A stretch of DNA of 54,948 nucleotides from Oehlia diaphana (lineage: Eukaryota > Glomeromycota > Glomeromycetes > Glomerales > Glomeraceae). The translations under genes were made by a program, and so were the position numbers. Position 1 is the stretch's first letter; the number at the start of each line of letters is the position of its first letter. The notes under the pieces were generated by a model. It saw only the letters and a program-made list of their open reading frames with translations, searched no databases and had not been told where the DNA came from. Shown piece after piece: positions 21,011 to 33,135 of the stretch. The DNA lies in NCBI GenBank assembly GCA_003833135.1, contig QZLH01000428.1:21310-76257 (forward strand), in the 5' to 3' direction.

Positions 21011-21550
21011 CAGCCGAGGGAGACGCTTTTATTTTTACAATTGTAGAACAATAATTTTAGAGTCACATATTATTTTTTCACACACGTACTAGTTTATATA
21101 ATTTCATCCTTACTACATCATTAACATTTTAAACAATTTAGAATAGTGTGAACCATTCCACTTATTACAGATTGACAAGTGGCGGCCTGGTGCCGAAAGA
21201 AAAATACGGATCCTAACTAAAGTTTTCTTTTTTTAGGGTTGTTTTTAATTTTTTCAGTAGCGTATTTTTACTGTTAAATAGTTTCTCTTTACCAGATAGT
21301 TCCCTTTGTTTATTAAACATATAACTATTATTATATTAGACATAGATAACCACTATTTAGAATAAATAAATAAATATATATTTATCGGAGTTTTTTCTAG
21401 AATGTTTTTTATAGGTTAAGTGAGGGATCTATTTTTTAAATAATTATTTTTTTAAAAGAAAATAACTTTTGACTTTATAAAGATAATATAAAAAATGGTT
21501 ATGCAAATCGTAAAATGACCATACTCATGTATAAATCTTAGTCTTCTTAT
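21011..21550. other. No gene recognised
   Basis: AT-rich sequence with one less AT-rich patch at 21160-21215 (acaagtggcggcctggtgcc). No open frame of note, repeat or RNA gene is recognisable. Confidence 0.4.
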
Positions 21551-21551
21551 A

Positions 21552-21770
21552 AGGTGGTATAGTGTTGGTCTCCGTAAATAGTTGTAAGTCCAAAAGTCAA
21601 GTAAATGTAATGTTTGTAAATCAGAATTGTCATCTTTTAGCTTACCACAATAGTGTAGTATTTACAGCCAATTTACAGCTTACGTTTATAATACTACAAC
21701 CGCTAAAGGTTGTAATTCGATATATAATAATCGTTACTTACGGCAACCAACCTTAAGGTGGTACTATATG
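21552..21770. mobile_element. Possible small inverted-repeat element
   Basis: A left segment gtgttggtctccgtaa (about 21560) faces a right segment ttacggcaaccaac (about 21737-21750). Both lie beside a copy of aaggtggta, which is in direct orientation. About 190 bp lie between. This fits a short non-autonomous element, but the arms are short and imperfect. Confidence 0.3.
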
Positions 21771-22176
21771 TAAAATCTCATCGAATCATGAATCGCTGCG
21801 TTAGAATACCAAGGTTTGTAACTGAAACGCATCTGGCGGTCAATAAAAGTCGCACCCAAATTTTTTAATTATAAATTGACATGCTCCTTTTTTACTTATT
21901 CGCTTAATTTACAAATTCTTCTAGTAACGCATTGTAGACACTACTCCACAAGATAGCCTTATAAAAAGTTTATAATGTAGCAATATGTTATATCAACAAT
22001 AATAGGATAATTTCCCATACAACTTTAATATATTGCAACTTTGGTAATTTAGCTGTGAAAGAAGAGATAAAATTGTTTAACTGAAGATATTCAATAACTT
22101 ATGTAAAATGGATTTATCTGATCATTAATCATAAATACTTGAATTGTATCGGGACTTTTCATAAATTTCAATGATA

Positions 22177-22795
22177 TCCATTTCGACGAAACCCATCTTG
22201 CCGAAGCCATTTCTCCGAAGGGATGTTTCGCCGAGGGGACATTTCGCTGAAATACCATTTCACTAAAACCCATTCATCGAATTCCATTTCTCCGAAAAAT
22301 TATTTATTTCCATTTGATTATTTTATTGTTTTTATATTAAATAATACATAAAGAAATCTTTTCTAGAAAAATTTTTGAATTAGTTGATCTTTATTAAATC
22401 TATCTCATTGTTTATATACATTGATCTTTTTTTTTTTACTTACTTTTTCGGGAATGGATGTTTTCAAGAAATAATGTTATTTATTTATTGCTTAATAATC
22501 AATATCAGTTACTTGAATGTTAATGATAATATCCTGGAAAAAAAAAGATCTCTAAATTTTTTATTTTCATTGCGCAATGAATATTTTTTATAAAAATGTT
22601 AATCGCTACGAAATGTACATTCGTCGAAATGGAACTCGGTGAAATGGAATTCGGTAAATGGACGATTCAATGAAATAGATTCGATAAAATGCGCTCTCTT
22701 CGAAATGTCCTTTCTGCGAAATATCCCTTCGGTGAAACATCCCTTCGGCGAAATGACTTTGGCGAGATGGATTTCGGAGAAATGTACCGTAACCA
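22177..22795 (+). mobile_element. MITE-like element with termini built from gcgaaatg repeats
   Basis: The left arm (22177-22296) is a series of variants of catttctccgaa/catttcgccgaa, and the right arm (22608-22790) is the inverted series with words such as ttcggcgaaatg and ttcggtgaaatgg. Each arm is thus an array of ~17-18 bp repeats and the two arms are inverted to each other. The centre (22297-22607) matches the second copy at 10440-10700. A stretch of about 80 bp near 22370-22450 is absent from that copy and may be a secondary insertion. There is no coding capacity. Confidence 0.7.
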
Positions 22796-22799
22796 CTTG

Positions 22800-24055
22800 A
22801 AACAATATACTGTAAACGAATATGCTTTACTTCATAAAATCAATTAATTAAATAATTGGGACGTAAGTTACTATCTGTAACGAATTTTTTATTCTCTGGT
22901 AATGGACTTTTACGTTAAAATTTAAACAATCAAGTCATTTTGTATAACAGAATTTTATAATAAATCTCATAGATAACTTTTGGATTACAGAATGTTCTAG
23001 TATATGAATATATAGTATATAAATGTATTTTGTTTTTTATAACTAATTTTACTCTCTGTATTTAATGGGTGTATCACATTATTTGATATGAAAATATTAA
23101 AATTATATTTTGCATAAATAAAATTAAATTCAGGCGACTCAACAAACTATTTCGTTATCGTTATAAATTTCGATTATTTAATCTTTTACAAAATAGATAC
23201 TGTATATATGATAAAAGTATAACCAATAAAAATCAAGGTAGAATATGATAATAATATAAATAATAATTTAGTATAAATAATTATGAAAGTAAATTATAAA
23301 CAAATTTAACGAATACCGTAATTTTAGGCGTTTTAAGTACGTAAATGTATGCTCTCCGTAATAAATGATTAACTTAAAAGTTATTTCCGTTCACATTTAA
23401 GTATTATAATGAATACTTTCAAAATGGCATAACAATATGCATAGATATATTAGAGGTTATACCCGGTTAAAAGTTAACCCTGTTGAACTATTCAAAATGG
23501 GTAAACAGAATTTGATGGTCAAACGTAGATCGGCCGAACTTAAATCAATTTTTTTTTTTATATTCCAAATAAAAAATTATTTGGGTTGACAATGAATGAA
23601 TTTGATACTTGGATCTTCAAGACATTTTGCCTTTTACTTTAGCGTCCTTCATTCTTTTAATGCAGGGAACAGTAGTTAAAAAAAACTCTGTATATTGTAA
23701 AAAAATATACTGTATATAACGAAAAATGAAAATCACGTAATATTACTGTTGAACTAATTTACGACGCAGCAATTAAAAATTTAAAATTTTAATGTGAAAA
23801 CGTGAAAACTCGAAATTTCTGGTTAGTTAACCAGTGAATTGATTTCGGTTATTATCTGGTTATTATTATTATTTTTTTTTTTTGCCATTTCACCATATTC
23901 AAATATTTATACTTTTTGTTATCGTTTTAACGCAAGTGTAAATCAAATGATTTTCTTCGGTTGTACAGTATATGTTAAAAATTGTCTTACATTTAAGATA
24001 CCAAACCCTTTTATTAATTTTGAATCACATTATAATTAAAGATAGAAATTAAATA
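22800..24055. other. No gene recognised
   Basis: AT-rich intergenic DNA without an open frame of interest, RNA gene or clear repeat. The 66-codon plus-strand frame from 23839 begins in a T-run and shows no domain. Confidence 0.4.
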
Positions 24056-24360
24056 ATAATAAAGTTTAAGGAAAATAGAAATAAAAGAAAATAAAATAAT
24101 AATAATGAGTAGAAATGAAAGAAAATAAAAATAATAATATTGAGATTAAAGAAATAGAAACGAAAGATAGAAAAAAATAACAATAATTAATTATAGAAAT
24201 AGAAATGAAAGATAATAAAATAAAATAACAACAGTGAAATTTAAATAAAATTAGGAATAAAAAAAAAATAAAATAACAATAGTGAAATAGGAATAAAATA
24301 TCAATAGTGAAATTTAGATAAATAGAAATAAAAGAAAATAAAATAATAATAATGTTTCAT
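24056..24360. repeat. Degenerate A-rich tandem repeat
   Basis: Five or six variants of the phrase gaaatgaaagaaaataaaa/aataataatattgagatt follow one another at a period near 50 bp. Low complexity; no gene. Confidence 0.65.
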
Positions 24361-24374
24361 TAAATGACGAAAAT

Positions 24375-24515
24375 TAAAACAAACTCAACAAAATGTAATT
24401 CTGTTGGTGGAAGAATGAGCGACAATGCCTCAATTTGAGGACATTTCAACAAAATGTTAATTTGGTTGATGGAAAAACAAACAATAATGCCTTAATTTGT
24501 AGGCATTTTCATAAG
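24375..24515. repeat. Two copies of a ~70-bp unit
   Basis: The phrase caacaaaatgtaattctgttg, followed by ggtggaa and an aatgcctcaattt stretch, is repeated as caacaaaatgttaatttgg, a gatggaa and aatgccttaattt. Two direct copies, diverged. Immediately after (24540-24680), short words such as tagcagtat recur. No gene. Confidence 0.6.
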
Positions 24516-25689
24516 TTTTATGATAAATTCTATTAAATGGTAGCTTTTACAGCAGTATACGCAATGCTAATTATAAATAGCAGTAACATACACCGCTTAT
24601 GAATTTCAGTGATACGATGCTTATTAATAGCAGTATTATACTACTTATTAGTAGCAGAGTATTTTAATAAAAGAATAAATTCTGCTAATTAATAGAAGAT
24701 ATCTTAAAATATTTCCACCTAAGATGAAATATTAATTTCATTTAGAGATTTTTTTTTTAAAGATGAATTTTTGGTTTGCATTTTTATAATATTGAAGAAA
24801 TTTTATTATAATAATTGAATGTCGATTATTAAAGAGTTTTTTGTATGAGATCATGTTTTAAATTGAAAGTTAAGAAATTTTGAAAATGATTTTTAATTTT
24901 AAGTGAACTAGAGAAAGCTACTATTTTATATCAGAACATCGGATGTATTTTAGATAATTTAGGTTTCATTCAATAAATTAACAATATGGATTAGCCCCTT
25001 AATTACCGCCAACTGCATAATATATTATACTTTTAATTATTCAAAAAAACGGGGTAAGTATCGAGGTGCTAATTTTGGAAGAATAATTAAATGATCAACT
25101 TAATCGTTGTGAAACCATTGTGATTATTGAAATCATTTCGTTAGGTAAAGATTTTCAACTAATATGGCTGCTGTGCCATGCGCAAATCACGAATTACGTA
25201 AATTAATCATATTTTATATAATTCAATTATTTCAGTTCTCATTTTGATGCAAAGCCTAAATATAATATCATTTGAATCAAGAAAATATTTATGTCACATA
25301 ATACACAATTCAGAATTTCTCTATTATACACAACATTGCAATATTTTATAATTTTTTGTACTGATAAATCACGTGATTATATTTATCGAAACGAAAAATT
25401 AAATACAATTAAATTTTAAACGTTACATTGTTTACCAAATTGTTTTTACGCATTCTAAATTGTTTTTTAATTTAATTTCATTTTTTTTTTTTTTTGACGG
25501 ATAATATTTCATATTAGTTAGTAAATTCGAATGAAAATTAATATAATTATTCAAAAAAAATTTTTTATATTTTATGAATCTTACAATATTTACGATTACA
25601 TAATTATTTACGATATAATAATGATGTCAAAATACTGAAATGTCGTAATTAGTAAATTTCGACGACACCCATACCATCAATACACATTA

Positions 25690-25800
25690 TTAATTGATAA
25701 CTCCTATATTTTTAACTTCTTCGGTTATATGTTCATTTTCATCTTATCAAAAAATAAAATAAAATAAAATAAAAATAAATAAATATAACGAAATAAAAAT
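25690..25800 (-). pseudogene. Small fragment of the PHD-finger gene (exon 7 start / intron 6)
   Basis: The stretch actcctatatttttaacttc, then gttcattttcatc, then a run of aaaataaaat words matches 41980-42110, the junction of intron 6 and exon 7 of the PHD-finger gene, at about 85 per cent over the first 60 bp by eye. The second half is AT-rich and less telling. It is in the same orientation as the parent and has no open frame. Confidence 0.45.
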
Positions 25801-26875
25801 AGCATAATACTAAATCAGTACTATAAAGTTGCGTAGGATAGATACTATATTACGTTAAAAAAAAGAAATAATATTTTCATAATTCAGTAAAAATACGAAT
25901 AAATTCTGCAATTTTTTTTTTTTTAGTAATATTCTTTTTATAAATTCAATTGATAAAACTAATATTAATTATTAGTGTTTTTCGTTTGCACATTTTTTAT
26001 GACTTATTTTTTAATTCAATTTTGATGTTCTCTATTTTTTGTTCTTGGCCCAATTCATACTTTTAAGCAATTAATAATATTTATTGTAGTTCGAGTATTC
26101 TTTTTTTACCAAAATACTGTATAGATCGATCGCTAAAAAAAGTGAACGAAATTCACGTGATTATTTTTAGTTAAACTCTATTCGTCCACATTATATGTCA
26201 CAAATGTCACATGTAAGTCATAGAATGTAAACTGTGTCACAACAAGGTCATGAATAACGTAAAGTAACATGTTTATCTACTCCCCTTTACGTGCATGATT
26301 GTTTAATCATTGTCACTCAGGAGTCAGGACGTCTCAGGTGGGCGCAGAAAGAATTTTTATTGTTAATAGATAAAATACATTTTTCCCAAGTTCAAAAGAC
26401 GAAATAAATTAGGAATTACTAGGTTATGCTATTCAAAAATACTTCAAAACCTATTTGAGTGAACTTAAATAACCAATTAAATCAAAGTTTCCCTTTCCGG
26501 ACTAAATTAAATGATTAATAATTCAAAAAATATATGGTAACAAAATTTCTAAAATTATAAAAATTAAATTTTTAATGGATCTAAGATTATTCCGGGCTAC
26601 ATCGTCTAAATGGTAATGATTTACATATTAATTCCCCTGCCGCGGATTAATCACCTCATAAATAAATCACCAATAGAATCTAACCTAATAGTTGAACGTC
26701 ATCCCGGACCATCCAATAAAATATATCACCCAATGAAATTAACTATCAATTAAATCAAGTAGTTTAGCGGACCTTAACATTTGAATAATTTTTACACGGT
26801 TAAATTAAATATAATATTGCGCCTCAAAATTAATAGTACCATTAGATTTACACTACGAAATTTACGTTCGTATTT
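25801..26875. other. No gene recognised
   Basis: AT-rich sequence. Around 26120-26290 several gtcac and cacgtga words occur, and 26400-26830 is less AT-rich with phrases such as cccctgccgcgg. No reading frame or known repeat explains it. Confidence 0.35.
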
Positions 26876-26876
26876 T

Positions 26877-27960
26877 ATACATGTCACAACTGTCACATGG
26901 CTTACACTGAATCCTTACAAAATTATTTCTCCTACGAACTTACGAACTCTATATTAAAAATATTTTTTAAAAATCTATTAAATAATGAAAAAGTTAAATA
27001 TTCTTAAAGAACTTAAATGTGGAATATTATTATAAAGTCGTGATCTATTTTTTTTTTTACGCTTTTTTATAGTTCATATAATTTAACACTCCAGTTGGTG
27101 ACTACTAAGAAGAGTTATTTAACTAGTATGAAACACATATACGTCAATTTTATTAATATTTTTGAAACATTTGTAAAAAAAAAATGAATATTTTATTTTT
27201 AACGAGATCAATGTTTTTCAATTTTACAGTATGATTTCAGTGCTTTTTCTATAGAAAGCTTAAGTAAAATTATTCAGCAGGTATGAAACCACTCAAATAT
27301 TAATTTATATTAAATATTCATGACAATATTAATATTTTATTTTATATAGAATTACTGTTTATTTTCACTTTAACACATATTTTTAGTCAAGTAAAGGCAT
27401 CTAGATGGTGTAAGGTTGTTTTAGATATTAAATTCTATTATGCTAGTTTGAATATTATAAAATAAGTATTTTATTTTACGTGTATCTGAAACTATTTCAT
27501 TAAAATAATGCTTATTACAATAAAATCAGTGCTTGTAAAAAACCTTTTTTTTTATATAATATAGTCTGCATGTTTTTAAAGAAGACAATGTCATTATAAA
27601 AATAAAAATTTCGCTAAATCAGTTTTTACTTAATTTATTTGGACAATTATTTTATTACAAATCATTTTCCTTAAAGTTGTTAGATGCATAATATGAAATC
27701 ATCATGATTCAAATTATATCTTTACGAACTTTATGTTATCAGCAGTTTGGCTGAACTAGGTATATTTTACTTAATAAATATAGCTGATAAAATATTACAA
27801 TATAAACTGATTTAACTTATAAATAATAATAAATAATAAATATTACATCAAAGAAAAAATAACTTTATGCTAAAATAAATTTAATGCTAATAAAATACGA
27901 AGACAAACCAAAATAATTTTACTACCTGCCCTATAATAAAATGAAATATCTTTTTAATAA
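26877..27960. repeat. Duplicated 3' flank of kinase K1
   Basis: Aligns by eye in patches with 33995-35020, the 3' flank of kinase K2. Examples are gtcacatg and tacaaaattatttctc at 26885-26930 against 34000-34135, acaagt/actagtgaaac-type stretches near 27125 against 34335, and acgtgtatctgaaactattt at 27479 against 34856. The flanks were copied together with the kinases, which shows a segmental duplication and not a retrocopy. Confidence 0.65.
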
Positions 27961-29605
27961 ATAAATGTTTTACTTAATTTATAATTTCACATTCCAAACA
28001 TTCAGATTTATCATACTTTTTAAGATCTTTGGTGAATGGATTAAGTAACCGAGATGTATAAATAGCTTGTGGATGAGTATCTAATTGGCTATATTTGAAA
28101 AATGAAAGATTGTTTCTTCTATATGTCTCTGCTCCTTTGAATTGTTTCTCAATTTCATAATCTTTGTCAATTGAACCATGTCCAAAATATGAATTATATA
28201 AGAAACTAATAGAATCTTCTACTTTAATAGCATCTGGTCTGTATCTAAACACTTTTTCATTAAATCAATATAACATTTTGGTGCCACAGGCTCATTTATT
28301 TCGGGTCTAATTCCTTTGCATATATCTAATGCTAAAAGTTCGTCATGGGCACAATTAGCAAAAGGTTGTTTTTCCGTTGCTACAAAATACATAATCATTC
28401 CAAAGCTATATATATCTGCCGCTAGAGTATAAGGTTTTCCTCTTAATACTTCGGGTGCTACATAAGGCATAACTCCATAAATAGTCGTTTTATCTGTATT
28501 ACCAACTTCTCTGCACAATCCCATATCTGAAATATATATTTTAATATTTGAAGAAATTACAAAAATTTCATTAAATAATATGTTTCCTACATGAAAATCA
28601 TGAACCATTTGTTTTTGATGAATTTCTTTAAGACCACTAATAATATCATTTAATATTTTTAATTTACTTGACCAATTAAAATATTTATAATTGTTATATA
28701 TCCAATAATCAAAGTTTCTACCTTCTGCATATTGAAGAACCATGATAAAATCCTTTGTATTTGGATCTTGTGATATTCCATAAACTTTAAGTATTTTACC
28801 AGAATTATTTATTGAATAAGCTTTAACCTAATAAAAAAAAAATGATTATTATACAATATAAAGTATTGTAGTTTATTTATAGAAAATTACATACCTCATG
28901 GAGGAATTCACTGATAATATTTTGAGAATTATATAAATATTTTAAAGCAACTTTTGTAGTCAAATTTCTTATATATTGGTTTTTATCTATATCATACTTT
29001 AATAAACCATCTTTCCATATTGCTGAATATACTGTAGCAAAACCGCCTTTACCTATTCTTTTAATATCATTAAACTGATTATATGGTATCCATTCAAATA
29101 CTACATCATCATGATTATTAATTTTCAATTGCATTTCTTGAATAAAATCATCAATTTCTTTGTTTATACTAATAAAAAATTTTTTAAAATAATCTATTTG
29201 ACATGGTTTACACCATTTATTACGTATATCTGTATATATCCCATCACACTTTATACAATGTCCTTTAAAATATTCTTTAGAATATTTGCCATGGAGAACA
29301 ATAATATAATTGCCTGTATCAGGATTTTGAGAGATTCCATATACTATATTATTAAGAATATTACTTTCCTTAACTATTGAATTTATTTTAACCTATGAGA
29401 AATATAAATCAGATAAATTATAATTATTATATTAAAAAGTAATCAAATTTATGTATACATACTTTGTCCAAGAATTCATTAATCATATTTCGTGTATTAT
29501 ATAAACATTTTAAAGTAATTGCTCTGTTTGGATCCCTTTGATATTGCATTGTATTTATATTATACTCTAATGGACCATCTTTCCATTTTGCTAAATATAC
29601 TGGAA

Positions 29606-30140
29606 TTATTATTGTATATTGTGTAAAAGTAAAAATATATATACCAATGAAAAATATAAATGGTGTGTACAATGTAAAATAAATAAATTAAGAATTAATT
29701 TTACAAACTGGACTAGTGGAAATGAAAAAATTGATAGTTTTATCCAAGAAAAGCAATTAGAAGTTAGTTATTATAATGATACAATATTTGAATGGATACC
29801 ATACGACCAGTTTAATGACGTTAAAGAAATAGGAATGCATGATCATATTACTGTATATTCAGCAAAATGGAAAGATGGCCCGTTAGTATATGATAAAAAT
29901 ATAAGGGAATACAAAAGAAATCCAGATGAGTTGGTTAGATTAAAATGTTTATTTGTTAAGCAGGAATCATTAACGTTTTTCGAAAAGCTACTATTATTAT
30001 TTAAGGAACAAAATACAACTAATGAATTCTTAAATAACGATAAGGTATGAAAATTTTATAACCTAATTTACTTAGTTTTTTTTAATATATAGTAACATTT
30101 TTCTTTTGATTTTAATAGGTTAAAAGATATTTTACTGTAA
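29606..30140 (+). pseudogene. Inverted kinase module inside K1
   Basis: This segment reads on the plus strand, opposite to everything around it. It starts at a IIIVYC-like point, runs through KYKWCVQC, FTNWTSGNEKID, IFEWIPYDQF and YSAKWKDGPL to a normal donor at 30045, then a 74-nt intron and the first codons of the next module (VKRYFTV) up to 30139. It is therefore about one exon period of the array, flipped. Its glycine loop (IGMHDHITVYSA) is degenerate. One end abuts the minus-strand half-module at 29606 and the other abuts the element at 30141. Confidence 0.8.
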
Positions 30141-30776
30141 CCCTATAAATAAAATATGTCCGGAATATGTCCGGAAAATATCTGGATAATTTGTGCAAAT
30201 TCTGGACATTTTTACTGTCCGGAAAATGCATAGGAAATGTTCCAAATCTTGACCGTTTCCGACATTCAGAATATGTCCGGAATTTGTCCAGAATTCGGCT
30301 ATGTCAAGAATTTGCCATGAAAGATGATTAGCAGATGCTGATGATCATCACTATATCCACTTTAACTTAAATTATATCACAGATTTATAGTATTTTTGCC
30401 TTCTCTGCAATTTTAATTAATATGACAAAGAAGGTTTAGAATGTCAATTTTTTGCTTTTTACATTTTTTTATAAAATTAATTTATCCTTTTTTAGAAACC
30501 AACATCCTGAATTTGTACAGAATTTAGTTATGTCTGGAAATTGTCTAGTTCAAATTGTCTGAATTTTGTTATGTCCGGAATTTGTCCAGGTTTGTCTGTC
30601 CTGAAATTGTCCTGAATTATAATGCTGGACATATTCTGGATAGAAACTGGACATTACAAAAATTTTGTAAATTAAATTGTGTCAAACAACTGGACAATTT
30701 CCGGACGTATCAAATATTTTTTGGACTATTTCCGGACATTACATAGACAATTTCTGGACATTTATTTTTTATAGGG
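30141..30776. mobile_element. 636-bp non-autonomous element with ccctataaa termini
   Basis: The left end reads ccctataaataaaatatgtc and the right end, reverse-complemented, ccctataaaaaataaatgtc. Inside, the words gtccggaa and gtccagaatt recur many times in both orientations, concentrated near both ends, a pattern of subterminal transposase-binding repeats. No coding region. Clear target duplications are missing, which fits its position at an inversion breakpoint. It shares the terminal word with the smaller element at 33355-33541. Confidence 0.7.
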
Positions 30777-30967
30777 TATTCAAATACAATATCCCATGAG
30801 TAATTAATTTTTAATTGTTTTTCTTGAATAAAATTATCAATTTTCTCATTTCCACTAGTCCAGTTTGTAAAATTTTTTCTTAATCTATTTGTTTCGCATT
30901 GTTTACACAACTTACAAAACACATTTGCGTACTTTTTGTTGCAATTTTCACATTTCACGCCACTCAT

Positions 30968-31595
30968 CGTTTTATTTAAAACATGGAAGTTTTAAATTTC
31001 CGAAAATAAAAACTTTTTACGGTATGGAATTTATAATATCAGAAAACTAGTTATTTTGACCTTAATTTTACACACTCATATGCCGATCATTGTAGACTAT
31101 CAGTTTCTTTATTCTAGTGATAGTTTCAACTATTGAATCTAATATCAATATTAATGCTTCACGTTCAAATTTTCTTCTTAAAAATATTTAGCGATAAGTA
31201 AAATTATCATCAATAAAACGATTGACATAAAAACGTCGAATCTATTTGAATAACCACTATTATACTACTTTTAGAAAGTAATTTATTTTAAATATTAAAA
31301 ATTAAAATCGTCACGAATTTCTAACATATTGGAATATACAGTACAATACTTATAAAGCTTTCAGTTGTACTTATGATACAGTAAAAATCACGAAACTTTA
31401 TTTTCAAAATAACTTACTAGTTCGTATAATGTCAAACTTTATTTATTTACATCGTTTACATAAATCTTTTTACTTTAAGAGCAATTTCTGAAAAATTTTT
31501 GTTACTAGACTTGTGTGAGTTTTGAAGAGGTATTTTTTAATTTTTTTATAGAATATGATTAATATACCGTTTCTTTGTTATTAGGACCAGTCTTT
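30968..31595. other. Upstream region of K1; no gene recognised
   Basis: AT-rich DNA upstream of the K1 start codon. A short stretch before the ATG (tttccgaaaat on the plus strand) resembles the same position upstream of K2. Nothing else is recognised. Confidence 0.4.
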
Positions 31596-31596
31596 T

Positions 31597-31900
31597 TTAA
31601 TAAAAAAAAAACAATAATAATATAAAAAGATGAAATAACAATGAAAAGGAATAGAATACAGTAAGATGAGAGCATAATGAATAAAAAAATAACCAAGAAG
31701 GCATTGAACAATGAAAGTAAGGCATCATGAACAAAAAAGGAAGCATCAGAAATAAAAATAATGAAAGGGAAGTATCAGGAACGAAAAATAAATGAAAGGA
31801 AGGAGATAGAAATGAAAAACAACTAAAAGGAAGCGACAGGAACAAGCAAAGTGAAAGGGAAACATTAGGAACCAAAATAACAAAAAGAACCACCACCCAT
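31597..31900. repeat. Purine-rich degenerate tandem repeat
   Basis: Variants of ggaagcatcaggaac followed by aaaaataa and gaaagg recur at about 37 bp. The complementary strand gives an open frame rich in Leu, Phe and Ser through repetition alone. The adjoining 31901-32535 holds nothing identifiable apart from a match of 32396-32530 to the 3' flank of the PHD-finger gene (40550-40680). Confidence 0.65.
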
Positions 31901-32534
31901 GAAATTCAGTTCCTTAGTAGTAAAAATGTTTCAAAAAGAAGCAACTATATTGAACAGCAAATTAAAAGAAAACAACAAAATAGCAAAAAAAAATAAAATA
32001 GAACTGCTTGAATTGCTGTTCTAAAGAAGTCATTCCAAGTCTAAACAAAAGTAATTTCGTTTCAAAAAACAAAAGAATAGAAGAAAAAATGCAACTAAAA
32101 AGGAGTGTAATCCTAAAGATAATCTGAAATAAATAATTAAAAATATACTGTATAAATAAAATATATGAACGCGAGGCAAATCACGTGAAAGAAAGACAAA
32201 AATCGTTAGCCAATCGTACAGTCTCTCTTTTAATGGTGTCATGAAATATATATAAATTGTGATAATTTCTTTAAAAGTACAAAATACGTTATCAGTTATC
32301 TTATTCATAATAATTTGCAGTTCCAAAGTTTGATAGGATGATAAATTTGATTTGAAATTTTATTTGCGCGTCTTCGCAGTGCTAAAAATTTTATAGAACG
32401 TAATTGACATATCGTGAATAAAAAAGTTGGTAATATATTTTTACACAATTTTCTTTTATTTTATTCGTAAGTATTATAAGTATTATTTAGTAGCTTATAA
32501 ATTATCGATTTCTTTGTAGTTGAATAAACTCAGT

Positions 32535-33135
32535 TTAACAAATTTTTATTTTATTATAATTCATAATACTATTATAATAGCGGTAGATAACATGATAAAT
32601 TTCTTTTCGTTCACCGTAAACATAATTCACATGTTTCGGTAATCCCAATCTCCTATTTAAAAAGAAAACACCATTAACTCGCGTTAACTCTTTGTTATTA
32701 ACATAGATTGTAAGATCTCGAAGTACCATAATATAATTATCTTGTTGATTCCCATTCATTCTATGAAACAAGGAACCATTATCATTATGTTGTTGTAAAT
32801 CATTAAGTATAGTACTGCATTATTATAATTTATAAACATTTGTTGAAGCCGTTGATGTTGATGTTGGCGTCGATTGATTGAGAAGTTGAATCATAAAAAG
32901 TACTCCCAAATGTTGTTGCATTAACATACCATGAAGTGATGTATCAATAGTCGGCGACGATGATTGAAGTGAAGGAATCGATGACAACGAAGTTCGTAAT
33001 CTTAGTATTGTCATACATTTGCGGTTTAGACTGTGATTATTGACTACCTCTGATAATTGATGGCGTCAAATAGAATAATTTGGAGTAATGGTGGTGGTAT
33101 CGATATTACGAGTTATATTATCATCATTATATCGG
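32535..33135 (-). pseudogene. Decayed copy of the last exon of the PHD-finger gene
   Basis: Reads, in shifted frames, pieces clearly matching the C-terminal region encoded at 40835-41350: SIPSLQ, PTIDTSL, STASTN, and FHRMNGNQQDN. About 200 bp of the parent, including the TSIPTSPQQTWPSSFNPF part, is missing. The copy stops sharply at about 33133, where an unrelated intron-like repeat begins. It is in the same orientation and the same position relative to K1 as the parent is to K2. Its 3' part (32535-32771) is open for 78 codons, past the point where the parent has its stop. Confidence 0.8.

Larger units (their letters stand above)
27974..30967 (-). pseudogene. Kinase K1: serial N-lobe protein kinase, broken
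   Basis: The gene would start at ATG 30967 with a Zn-ribbon (CENC and CKQC) and the FTNWTSGNEKID motif, but module 1 stops at DIVFE, where a 636-bp element (30141-30776) begins. Then comes an inverted segment (29606-30140, plus strand). Normal orientation resumes at VYLAKWKDGPL (about 29600) to 29463. An intact module exon (29392-28895) has a good glycine loop (GKGGFATVYSA) and VALKYL. The C-lobe exon (28827-27974) has an HxD loop shortened by one codon (MVHDFHVGN instead of the sister MVHHDFHIGN), DMG for DFG, APE kept, and a frameshift near 28250 where the CWDxxPxNRP region is deleted. No complete kinase can be made from it. The last two exons might still be transcribed. Confidence 0.85.

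Noticed and set aside
31597..31896. 99-codon minus-strand frame resembling a hydrophobic protein
   Set aside because: Derived from a purine-rich tandem repeat on the plus strand.
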